Below, in pieces: positions 16,917 through 23,921 of a stretch of DNA of 64,000 bases (the stretch's first letter is position 1; every line of letters begins with the position of its first letter). Source of the DNA: Lachnospira pectinoschiza (GTDB taxonomy: Bacteria; Bacillota; Clostridia; Lachnospirales; Lachnospiraceae); NCBI RefSeq assembly GCF_020564355.1, contig NZ_JAJCRR010000003.1, positions 62,001 to 126,000 on the forward strand, given 5' to 3'. The notes under the pieces are model-generated. The model ran no database searches. It saw nothing but the letters and a program-made list of their open reading frames with translations, and had not been told where the DNA came from. Both the position numbers and the translations under genes were made by a program.

Positions 16917-18311
16917 ATGAATAATCAGCAGATGATGGAATTGACAACCGTAGAAAAGAGTGAGTTTGAACAGTTGGTATCTGAATGTACCCGCTCCGGT
17001 TCAATTGATTCCAATTTGTATATTGAATACGACGTTAAGAGAGGTCTGCGTGACAGTAACGGTAACGGTGTGCTTACCGGTCTGACAGAGATTTCCGACG
17101 TCTGCGGATGTCATAGTGTGAACGGACGAAAGATTCCGGTGGACGGTGAATTATATTTTCAGGGATACAATGTGGAAGATATTATCAAGGGTTCATCCAG
17201 AGACCGTTTCCGTTTTGAGGAAGTGACGTATCTGCTGTTATTCGGTTCGCTGCCGGATGATAAGCAGTTTGAAAGCTTTCTTAGAATCCTTACGGATTTA
17301 CAGGAACTTTCCGGTGCGTTTATCCGTGATGTTATCATGAAGGCAACCAGTGCGAATCTGATGAATTCCCTGATGAAAAGTATTTTAAGCCTGTATTCTT
17401 ACGATGAAAATCCGGACGATATTTCCGTGCCGAATGTCCTGCGCCAGTCTTTACAGCTGATTGCAAAAATGCCGCTGCTTGCGGTTTATGCATATCAGGC
17501 ATACAGACATTACAAGCTGGACGGCACACTGATGATTAAGAATCCGAAAAAGGGCTATTCCACAGCGGAAAATATTTTATATATGTTAAGAGATGACGGA
17601 CAGTTCAGCGAACTTGAAGCCAAGGTACTCGACATCTGTCTGGTACTTCATGCAGAGCACGGCGGCGGTAACAACTCTACATTTACAACACACGTTGTTA
17701 CATCTTCCGGTACGGATACGTATTCTGCGATTTCTGCATCAATTGCATCTTTAAAAGGACCAAAGCACGGCGGTGCCAACTTAAAGGTACAGAAAATGTT
17801 TGCAGACATCGAAGCAAACTGCAAGGATTGGGAAGACAGAGAGGAAGTCTGTGCATATCTTAACAAAATTCTTGATAAGGAAGCCTTTGACAAGGCAGGA
17901 CTGATTTACGGTATGGGACATGCCGTTTATACCAATTCTGACCCGCGTGAAGTGATTTTAAAGAGATTTGCAAAGCGCCTGTCAGAGGAAAAGGGCATGC
18001 AGAGAGAATTTGCACTGTATGAACTGGTAGAAAAGGAAGCCGGGGAACTGATTATGCACAAGAGAAAGCTGTTTAAGCCGGTTTGTGCAAATGTCGATTT
18101 CTACAGCGGATTTGTATACAGTATGCTGGGAATCCCGGAAGAATTATTTACTCCGATTTTTGCGATTGCAAGAATTTCAGGATGGTGTGCACACCGCCTG
18201 GAAGAACTTGTTAATGCAGGAAAGATTATCCGTCCGGCATATAAGTATGTGGGACATCACAGACCATACTGCACAATGCAGGATCGAAATGAAGGAAAAC
18301 AGCCGAGATAG
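16917..18311 (+). CDS. Citrate synthase
   Basis: 464 residues from ATG 16917, which has AAGGAGG eight bases upstream; the open frame extends further but lies in promoter DNA. Catalytic positions are visible: histidine in LHAEHGGGNNST, histidine in GMGHAVYTNSDPR, and aspartate in VDFYSGFVYSMLGIP. It condenses oxaloacetate and acetyl-CoA. aroA follows 29 bases downstream, so the two appear co-transcribed, probably feeding glutamate and aromatic amino-acid synthesis in an anaerobe with a partial TCA cycle. Confidence 0.95.
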   Translation: MNNQQMMELTTVEKSEFEQLVSECTRSGSIDSNLYIEYDVKRGLRDSNGNGVLTGLTEISDVCGCHSVNGRKIPVDGELYFQGYNVEDIIKGSSRDRFRFEEVTYLLLFGSLPDDKQFESFLRILTDLQELSGAFIRDVIMKATSANLMNSLMKSILSLYSYDENPDDISVPNVLRQSLQLIAKMPLLAVYAYQAYRHYKLDGTLMIKNPKKGYSTAENILYMLRDDGQFSELEAKVLDICLVLHAEHGGGNNSTFTTHVVTSSGTDTYSAISASIASLKGPKHGGANLKVQKMFADIEANCKDWEDREEVCAYLNKILDKEAFDKAGLIYGMGHAVYTNSDPREVILKRFAKRLSEEKGMQREFALYELVEKEAGELIMHKRKLFKPVCANVDFYSGFVYSMLGIPEELFTPIFAIARISGWCAHRLEELVNAGKIIRPAYKYVGHHRPYCTMQDRNEGKQPR

Positions 18312-18340
18312 GCGAATATAGATAAAAGCAGGAGAAGAAA

Positions 18341-19633
18341 ATGTCACAGTATAAGGTAAAAACAGTTCATCACCCGCTGAACTGTACGGTTGAAGTACCG
18401 GGGTCTAAGAGTATCACAAACAGGGCACTGTTAATGGCGGCGCTTTCAGATGGGGAGTGTACGCTTCATAGCGTGTTATTCAGCGATGATTCAAGACATT
18501 TTTTGACAAGTTTAATTGCCCTTGGATATGTCATTGAAGTCAATGAGGTGGATAAGTATGTGCTGATTCACGGAAAAGGCAGACAGATTCCGAAGAAGGA
18601 AGCAGCGATTGATGTAGGAAGTGCGGGTACGGCAGCAAGATTTTTAACGGCAATGTTGGCACTTTCCGATGGGGCATATACCATTCAGGCATCAGAACAG
18701 ATGAAAAAACGTCCGATGCTGCCGCTGTTTGAGGCGCTGACCTCGATGGGGGCGGAATTTACATTTTTAGAAAAACCGGGACATCTTCCGGTACAGGTTA
18801 AGGGTGCGGCATTTGGCGGAAAAAAGCCTGCCGATAAGGTACAGGTAGATATCAGCGAAAGTACACAGTTTTTAAGTGCATTGCTTATGGTTGCGCCGAT
18901 GCTTGAAAATGGTTTAAAGATTCACATTACCAGTAGAAAAACAGACGGCTCGTATATCCGCATTACAACGAAGATGATGCACCAGTTTGGCTGTAACGTA
19001 GTTCATGAAGGCAGTTTATATGCGATTGCACCGGCAGAGCGGTATATGCCGGGAACATATCAGATTGAGCCGGACGTATCGGCGGCATGCTATTTTTATG
19101 CAGCAGCGGCGCTGACAGGCGGACACGTTATTGTAAAAAATGTGCATTCAACCTCCATGCAGGGTGATATGAAATTTATTGACGTTTTAAAACAGATGGG
19201 ATGTGCCGTTACGGAAGAACGAGAAGGCATCTGTGTGACAGGACCAAAAGACGGTGTATACAGTGGAGTGGACATTGATATGAATGATTTTTCAGACCAG
19301 ACCATGACACTGGCGGCGCTGGCACCGTTTGCCCAGACACCGACGTATATCCGCAACATCGGACATATCCGTTTACAGGAGTCTGACAGAATCCATGCCA
19401 TTGTAACGGAGCTTACACGGCTTGGCATTGAAGTAAAAGAAGAAGAATCTGCAATTTTAATTTATCCGGGAACGGTAAAGCCTGGAATTGTCAGTACATA
19501 TGATGACCACCGTATGGCAATGGCATTTGCACTGCTCGGTATTCGTGCGGAAGGAATTGTGATTGATAATTGTGAGTGCTGCCGAAAGACCTTTGAAGAT
19601 TACTTTAAGGTACTGGATCGGGTACTTGCGTAA
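18341..19633 (+). CDS. aroA: 3-phosphoshikimate 1-carboxyvinyltransferase (EPSP synthase)
   Basis: 430 residues. The PEP/shikimate-binding signature VPGSKSITNRALLMAA is at the N-terminus, the GSAGTAARFLTAML loop follows, and RLQESDRIHAI plus YDDHRMAMAFALLG close the C-terminal half. It transfers enolpyruvate to shikimate-3-phosphate. Length is normal. AGGAGAAG precedes the ATG. It is a lone shikimate gene here, coupled to citrate synthase and a GntR regulator. Confidence 0.96.
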   Translation: MSQYKVKTVHHPLNCTVEVPGSKSITNRALLMAALSDGECTLHSVLFSDDSRHFLTSLIALGYVIEVNEVDKYVLIHGKGRQIPKKEAAIDVGSAGTAARFLTAMLALSDGAYTIQASEQMKKRPMLPLFEALTSMGAEFTFLEKPGHLPVQVKGAAFGGKKPADKVQVDISESTQFLSALLMVAPMLENGLKIHITSRKTDGSYIRITTKMMHQFGCNVVHEGSLYAIAPAERYMPGTYQIEPDVSAACYFYAAAALTGGHVIVKNVHSTSMQGDMKFIDVLKQMGCAVTEEREGICVTGPKDGVYSGVDIDMNDFSDQTMTLAALAPFAQTPTYIRNIGHIRLQESDRIHAIVTELTRLGIEVKEEESAILIYPGTVKPGIVSTYDDHRMAMAFALLGIRAEGIVIDNCECCRKTFEDYFKVLDRVLA

Positions 19634-19661
19634 ATGACAGCAAATCAGCGGGAAATGGGGT

Positions 19662-20336
19662 GTGCAGTTGGACAGCAGGCGACAGGGGTCAGCGAAAGAC
19701 TATGTGGTACAGGAGCTGATTCATGACATTGTAAATATAAAGTTAAAGCCGGGAGAAAAGTTATGTGAACCGGCATTGTGTGAGCGCTTCGGGGTCAGCC
19801 GCACACCGTTTCGGGAGGCGGAACTGGAACTGGCACAGCGGAAATTAATCGTTGTCCGTCCGAAGATTGGCACATTTGTATCGTTTATTGATAAGGAACT
19901 GGTAGAGGAAGTGCGCCATTTAAGAAGCGTTCTGGAAGCGGAGCTTGCGGTGATGGCATGCTCTATGCTGACAAAAAAAGATATTGACCGGCTCTGGGAA
20001 AATGTTGCGGTCTGGGAAATGTATATGCAGCGGGGCGATTACGAGAAAATTTTACAGCTGGATAAATCGTTTCATGCCATGGTGTATGAGATGTGCGGCA
20101 GAACTTACTGGCATGAACTGGTGGAAAGTATTTCACCGCATTTTGACAGAACGACCGTACTGAGCCTGCAATGCCGTCCAACCGATAATATTTTGTCCGA
20201 CCATAAAAATCTTGTCGAAGCTATAGAAAAAAAAGATGCGGTGCTTGCCGGGCAGGTGGCAAGACAGCACATGGACCGCTATTCGGAAAACATTGACACG
20301 ATTTATCAGCAGTTTGGTGAATATTTTGCAAAATGA
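19662..20336 (+). CDS. GntR-family regulator, FadR/FCD subfamily
   Basis: 224 residues. The winged helix-turn-helix is near residues 30-75 (KLCEPALCERFGVSRTPFREAELELAQRKLIVVRPKIGTFV). The C-terminal all-helical FCD domain has the metal-ligand pattern with HAMVYEMCG, DHKNLVEAI and RQHMDRY. These repressors answer to organic acids or sugar acids. The start is GTG 19662 or TTG 19668, both behind G-rich sites. It lies 28 bases after aroA and is closed by a terminator, so it may regulate its own operon or the pectin-type esterase downstream. Confidence 0.87.
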   Translation: MQLDSRRQGSAKDYVVQELIHDIVNIKLKPGEKLCEPALCERFGVSRTPFREAELELAQRKLIVVRPKIGTFVSFIDKELVEEVRHLRSVLEAELAVMACSMLTKKDIDRLWENVAVWEMYMQRGDYEKILQLDKSFHAMVYEMCGRTYWHELVESISPHFDRTTVLSLQCRPTDNILSDHKNLVEAIEKKDAVLAGQVARQHMDRYSENIDTIYQQFGEYFAK

Positions 20337-20342
20337 TGGAAG

Positions 20343-20373
20343 TTACAGCTCTTTACGGGCTGTAATTTTTTTA
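20343..20373 (+). terminator. Rho-independent terminator after the GntR gene
   Basis: TTACAGC / GCTGTAA stem with seven T residues directly after it, starting six bases after the stop codon. It ends the citrate synthase-aroA-gntR transcript. Confidence 0.8.
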
Positions 20374-20425
20374 TGGGGTGCGCTGGCAATCAGCGGTGCA
20401 TGAAAATGTACAGTATAGTAAAACA

Positions 20426-20454
20426 TTGGTAAAAAAATATCAATGTGGTATAAT
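20426..20454 (+). promoter_or_regulatory. SigA promoter of the GDSL esterase
   Basis: TTGGTA (20426-20431), 17-base spacer, TATAAT (20449-20454), about 100 bases before the esterase start. Confidence 0.6.
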
Positions 20455-20477
20455 GTGCATAGTGAAGCTTGCTGTTG

Positions 20478-20553
20478 GCTATATTGTTTTTGAGCAAAAA
20501 CAAATAGTAATACTGGCAGATGAGAAATCGGCTGCGGAATGGAGGAGATTAGT
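20478..20553 (+). repeat. Partial type 2 leader cassette (GDSL copy)
   Basis: Only H2' (GGCTATATTGTTTTT/AAAAACAAATAG) and the 5' arm of H3' (GGCAGATGAGAAATCG) are present. The sequence then runs into GGAGGAGATTAGTG at the esterase start. H1, the H3' 3' arm and H4' are missing. Confidence 0.7.
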
Positions 20554-21669
20554 GTGCGGATTCATGTATTGGGCGATTCAATCGTAACGGCATATGGCAG
20601 TGACGAGAATAATTTTATCGGCGGATGGGGTGACCATTTAAACAGTTTTTTTAAAAATGAAGTACCGGTGTTTGTTTATGCAGAAGGTGGCAGAAGCAGC
20701 CGGAGTTTTCTGAACGAGGGCAGATTTATTAATTATGGAATATTTTCAAAGGATAAATTTCCATATGGCATGGGACCGGCATATGACAGGATTTGCCCCG
20801 GAGATTATGTTCTAATGCAGTTTTGTCATAATGATGATGAGAGCAAAGGATACGGCACCTATGTAGACAGGCTGACGCCACTTGGAATACCGGACGGTCA
20901 TGGAATCTATCCGACAGTCGTGCCTGATGAACAGATGAAGGTGTCAACCGGAGAAATTCCGCCGGAATATGTTACATTGCTGAGAAAAAACGGAATGGCA
21001 GAGCAGGAAATAGCTGTTTATGAAAGAAAGTACCGGGAACTGATTGCGCAGTATGGTGAAAAATATTGGTCGTATGATTGTGGTGCAACATATAAAGGAT
21101 ATTTGAAATTTTATATTGATAAAATAAGAGCGCGCGGAGCAGTTCCGGTATTAGTAACACCACCGCCGCGTCAGTATTATAAAAATGGAAAAATTGCGGC
21201 AGTTGCAGGACAGCATGGTGGAGAGGATGCATTTGGTGCATTTCCTTATGTGAGGGCAATCAGGCAGCTTGGAAGACAGGAAAATGTTGTTGTACTGGAT
21301 TTGTTTCAAAGAAGTTTGGAATTGCTGGAGCGGCTTGGAGAAACGACGGCAAAAAGTCTTCAAAGCATTAAAGATAAAGAGGGCGTAACAATTGGAGAAG
21401 CACGGTATGGCAGACCAGAGAAATGGGTGGAGGATTATGATATATATTGGGAAAATGGAAATTTTACAGTAGATAAGACACATCAGAATCGCCTGGGGTC
21501 ATATCTGTATGCGGCAATAATTGCAGATTGTATTAGTGAGCAGATTTCCAATCTGACACAGTGGCAGCTTCCATGTGCATCAAAGTCTATGCGTTGTCCG
21601 GCGAGGATTCGGACATTTATTCCGGTAATGGAAGCTGCAGTGCATCATATTGGTATAAAGATAGTGTAA
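20554..21669 (+). CDS. GDSL/SGNH esterase, rhamnogalacturonan acetylesterase-like
   Basis: 371 residues from GTG 20554, preceded by GGAGGAG; ATG 20539 lies inside the ribosome site. Block I is LGDSIVTAYG (Ser), block III is FCHNDD (Asn) and block V is DKTHQN (Asp, His). YAEGGRSSRSF and VTPPPRQYY are typical of the CE12-type enzymes that deacetylate pectin rhamnogalacturonan. No signal peptide is seen, so it would act inside the cell on imported oligosaccharides. The last ~35 residues after ISNLTQ are basic and unlike the family, and may be a decayed or frame-shifted tail. Confidence 0.8.
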   Translation: MRIHVLGDSIVTAYGSDENNFIGGWGDHLNSFFKNEVPVFVYAEGGRSSRSFLNEGRFINYGIFSKDKFPYGMGPAYDRICPGDYVLMQFCHNDDESKGYGTYVDRLTPLGIPDGHGIYPTVVPDEQMKVSTGEIPPEYVTLLRKNGMAEQEIAVYERKYRELIAQYGEKYWSYDCGATYKGYLKFYIDKIRARGAVPVLVTPPPRQYYKNGKIAAVAGQHGGEDAFGAFPYVRAIRQLGRQENVVVLDLFQRSLELLERLGETTAKSLQSIKDKEGVTIGEARYGRPEKWVEDYDIYWENGNFTVDKTHQNRLGSYLYAAIIADCISEQISNLTQWQLPCASKSMRCPARIRTFIPVMEAAVHHIGIKIV

Positions 21670-21672
21670 AAA

Positions 21673-22089
21673 TTACAGCGTTTTTTCCATATAAATATGC
21701 GGGCAGTTTTCCTCAAGGTATTCTTCACCCTGACGGACAAAGCCCAGCGTTTCATAAAAGCCTGCGGCGCGCACCTGTGCAGAAATGCCGATTTTTGCGG
21801 CATTTTTTGCAGTTACATAAGACTGTGCTTCGGTTAAAAGTAAAGACCCCAGTCTCGTGCCGCGGTAAGGCTTTAAAACAGCAATTCTTCCAAAGATATA
21901 GATACTTTTTGCCGGATCATAAAAAATTCTGCATGTTGCAACAGGACTGCCATTTTCGTATCCGACAAGAAAATGCGCCTCGTTATCCTTTTCGTCAAAT
22001 TCATTTTTAAAGCCCTGTTCTTTTACAAAAACTTCTTTTCGGATAAAAACGGCGTCTTCCGGTAACGTATCAAAATGTTTTATCTGCAT
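21673..22089 (-). CDS. GNAT-family N-acetyltransferase (ElaA-like size)
   Basis: 138 residues from the minus-strand ATG at 22089 with GAGG before it. The frame stays open through the repeat and would add MMADEKSPARISHRR, which is cassette translation rather than protein family sequence. The acetyl-CoA loop is LKPYRGTRLGSLLLTEA; FYETLGFVRQGEEYLEE is the usual GNAT end. Convergent with the esterase gene with only three bases between the stops. Confidence 0.83.
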   Translation of the reverse strand: MQIKHFDTLPEDAVFIRKEVFVKEQGFKNEFDEKDNEAHFLVGYENGSPVATCRIFYDPAKSIYIFGRIAVLKPYRGTRLGSLLLTEAQSYVTAKNAAKIGISAQVRAAGFYETLGFVRQGEEYLEENCPHIYMEKTL

Positions 22090-22246
22090 AATAATCCTCA
22101 TTTCTGAGCAACTTGTTGCGAAGCGGCGATGAGAAATTCGCGCAGGCGATTTCTCATCTGCCATCATAGCAATTTGTTTTTGCTCAGAAACAAATCGCTG
22201 TGTGAAAAATCAGCACATCAGTGTGATTTTTCACACTATTCTCCAT
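22090..22246 (-). repeat. Hairpin leader cassette, type 2 (second GNAT copy)
   Basis: On the minus strand: ATGGAGAATAGTGTG, H1 GTGTGAAAAATCA/TGATTTTTCACAC, H2' GCGATTTGTTT/AAACAAATTGC, H3' GATGAGAAAT/ATTTCTCATC, H4' GCAAC-AA-GTTGC, then CAGAAATGAGGATTATTATG at the GNAT start. Upstream ORF 2 is in frame with the GNAT gene here. Confidence 0.9.
22184..22234 (-). CDS. Upstream ORF 1 in cassette (16 codons)
   Basis: GTG behind GGAGAATA; reads MKNHTDVLIFHTAICF then TGA. Same length and stop position as the copy before the HD gene. Translation not proven. Confidence 0.35.
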   Translation of the reverse strand: MKNHTDVLIFHTAICF

Positions 22247-22256
22247 ATTCCTGTAG

Positions 22257-22751
22257 TTGTTTTATAAATATTTTATATCGGTAAATGATGAATCGTATGA
22301 TACTATATTAGCGGGAAAGTGTCAATTTGCACATCCGCAGAATCTTGACAGATTGAAAAAATTAATTCTTAATGATATACTAAAGCCCATAGAGGACAAT
22401 TGTGAATCAGGAAATATAGAGGCATCTGATGCGGTGTCGTTAAAAGAACTGACACTGAAATTGTATGACCATCTATATGCCCACTATTATGAGATGATAA
22501 ACGGAGGCGTAAATTCGATGGTAAATGATGTATTAGAGCTGGAAAGCGACAAGATTATTGCGCGGATTCGTGCGGAATTTGCGGACGAACTGGATCAGAC
22601 CAAAGAACAGCTTGAGGAAGCGCGGGAAGAAACGGCAAAGACCAAGGAAATCATCCGGCAGTTACGGGCAGGAAAAGAAATTGTAGAAGTGGCAGACGAG
22701 CTTCAGATTTCAACAGATAAGGTGAATGAAATTGCAGAATTATTAAAGTAG
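22257..22751 (+). pseudogene. 5'-truncated Rpn/PD-(D/E)XK transposase-like remnant
   Basis: An open frame with no ATG until about codon 80 and no ribosome site. The readable part has a helical middle (KLYDHLYAHYYEMINGGVNSMVND) and a coiled coil ending in LRAGKEIVEVADELQISTDKVNEIAELL. The tail is like the last segment of Rpn-family recombination-promoting nucleases or PD-(D/E)XK transposase proteins, which often end in a short helical repeat of this sort. The nuclease part is absent. Family assignment is tentative. Confidence 0.4.
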
Positions 22752-22757
22752 AAAATC

Positions 22758-22800
22758 ATAAAAACAGGGAGCGGTTCAGCAATTCCTGAATAACTCCCTG
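22758..22800 (-). terminator. Minus-strand terminator of a small transcript
   Basis: On the minus strand ACAGGGAG (22800-22793) pairs with CTCCCTGT (22770-22763), with an inner TTCAG/CTGAA stem, and TTTTT follows. On the + strand no T-run follows, so it points left. Confidence 0.65.
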
Positions 22801-22822
22801 TCTGATTAAAGAAAAAGTATGC

Positions 22823-22885
22823 TTACCATTCCGAAGAAGGGCAGGATTGGCTGGGTGGAAGTGGATTGTTATTGTAATTATTCAT
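22823..22885 (-). CDS. Small ORF of 20 codons with own promoter and terminator
   Basis: Minus-strand ATG at 22885 with AAAGGGG seven bases upstream. The peptide begins MNNYNNNPLPPSQSC and ends SSEW before TAA. It sits between a strong minus-strand promoter (22926-22954) and a terminator (22758-22800), giving a transcript of about 160 nt. No recognised family. It could be a small protein, the relic N-terminus of a longer Asn/Pro-rich gene, or a small RNA that happens to hold an ORF. Confidence 0.5.
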   Translation of the reverse strand: MNNYNNNPLPPSQSCPSSEW

Positions 22886-22925
22886 GTGAAGGCCCCTTTA
22901 TTTTTTTAGTAAGAGTATGAGTATA

Positions 22926-22954
22926 ATTGTAGGGGATTGGTGAATGTTCGTCAA
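22926..22954 (-). promoter_or_regulatory. Minus-strand SigA promoter for the small ORF
   Basis: Read on the minus strand: TTGACG (22954-22949), 17 bases, TACAAT (22931-22926). Ten of twelve positions match consensus. It points at the 20-codon ORF. Confidence 0.7.
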
Positions 22955-23019
22955 GAAGGAAATTACAGCCGGAAATACAGGAACAGATGGTGATAAAAAG
23001 CAGAATGGAAGGAAAAAAC

Positions 23020-23703
23020 GTGAAAATTATCTATGAAGATACGGAAAAATTAATTGTAGAAAAACCGGCAGGGGTATTGACCCAGTCGGCGCGTTCCTTT
23101 GATACAGACCTTGTCAGTGAAGTGCTGACCTACAGAAGGAGCAAAAAAGAAACAGCATATGCGGCAGTTATTAACCGGCTGGACAGACCGGTTGGCGGGC
23201 TGGTGCTGTTTGCAAAGACAAAGCAGGCGGCGGCGCGGCTGTCAAAGGAAATGCAGCAAAATACACTGAATAAACAGTATTATGCGTTGATTTGTGGAAA
23301 ACCGGAGCAGTCAAAGGGAACGTTTGTGGATTATCTGCAAAAAGATGCGAAAGCGAATCTGTCCAAAGTTGTTTCAAAGGAAAGCAAAGAAGCAAAGCGG
23401 GCAGAGTTAGAATATGAAGTACTAAAAACCGTGTATGTACAAGCGCATGAACAGATGCCGGTTACACTTGTAAAAATTCATCTGATTACCGGAAGACATC
23501 ACCAGATACGGGTGCAGTTTGCTTCCCGCGGACTGCCGTTACTGGGAGATACCCGGTACGGCGACCAGACAGAAGCAGACTACCGGATGGCTTTACAAAA
23601 AAGCGGAAAACCGCTGATACAGCAGTATGAAATTGCGTTGTGTGCGTATGCACTGACCGTAGACAAAAAGACTTATGAACTTGCACTGCCGTGGCAGGTT
23701 TAA
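23020..23703 (+). CDS. RluA-family RNA pseudouridine synthase
   Basis: 227 residues from GTG 23020, which has GGAAGGA six bases upstream; ATGs at 22987 and 23005 lack good sites. The catalytic aspartate is in INRLDRPVGGLVLFAKT, and the family end LITGRHHQIRVQFASRGLPLLGDTRYG is clear. There is no S4 domain, so it is a short RluA-type enzyme. Its target in rRNA or tRNA is not predictable. Confidence 0.9.
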   Translation: MKIIYEDTEKLIVEKPAGVLTQSARSFDTDLVSEVLTYRRSKKETAYAAVINRLDRPVGGLVLFAKTKQAAARLSKEMQQNTLNKQYYALICGKPEQSKGTFVDYLQKDAKANLSKVVSKESKEAKRAELEYEVLKTVYVQAHEQMPVTLVKIHLITGRHHQIRVQFASRGLPLLGDTRYGDQTEADYRMALQKSGKPLIQQYEIALCAYALTVDKKTYELALPWQV

Positions 23704-23724
23704 ATTCTAAAAAAAACGGAAATA

Positions 23725-23917
23725 CTGTTCTCATAAAAGCGGCATAAAAATGCCTGCCAAGAATCGAGGGAGTATGAAAAATAATGCTGATGCGATTATT
23801 TTTCATACGGTTGTTTATTTTCAGATGAAAACAAACAACCTTGATGGCAGATGAGAAATCGCCTGCGCGAATTTCTCATCGCCACTTCGCAGCAAAGCTG
23901 CTCAGAATCGAGGGAGT
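23725..23917 (+). repeat. Hairpin leader cassette, type 2 (AI-2E permease copy)
   Basis: It opens with a type 1 H4 remnant (GGCATAAAAATGCC, 23740-23755), then GAGGGAGTATG. H1 is GTATGAAAAATAA/TTATTTTTCATAC, H2' is GGTTGTTT/AAACAACC, H3' is GATGAGAAAT/ATTTCTCATC, and H4' is GCAGC-AAA-GCTGC. It ends in GAGGGAGTATG at the permease start. An exact 19-bp direct repeat (23760-23778 and 23904-23922) brackets the element. Confidence 0.92.
23774..23854 (+). CDS. Upstream ORF 1 in cassette (26 codons)
   Basis: ATG behind GAGGGAG; begins MKNNADAIIFHTVVYF. Its ribosome site and first codons are identical to those of the permease gene over 19 bases. It overlaps upstream ORF 2. Confidence 0.35.
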   Translation: MKNNADAIIFHTVVYFQMKTNNLDGR

Positions 23918-23921
23918 ATGA
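23844..23921 (+). CDS. Upstream ORF 2 in cassette, overlapping permease start
   Basis: Reads MADEKSPARISHRHFAAKLL and ends in TGA overlapping the permease ATG (ATGA). It has 25 codons, as in the HD hydrolase copy. No Shine-Dalgarno of its own. Confidence 0.3.
   Translation: MADEKSPARISHRHFAAKLLRIEGV

Noticed and set aside
22090..22167. N-terminal extension MMADEKSPARISHR of the second GNAT
   Set aside because: Cassette translation; the same peptide appears before unrelated genes. ATG 22089 has GAGG upstream.
22922..22927. Plus-strand TATAAT as promoter of rluA
   Set aside because: No acceptable -35 at 16-18 bases and no extended -10; the overlapping minus-strand promoter is much better.
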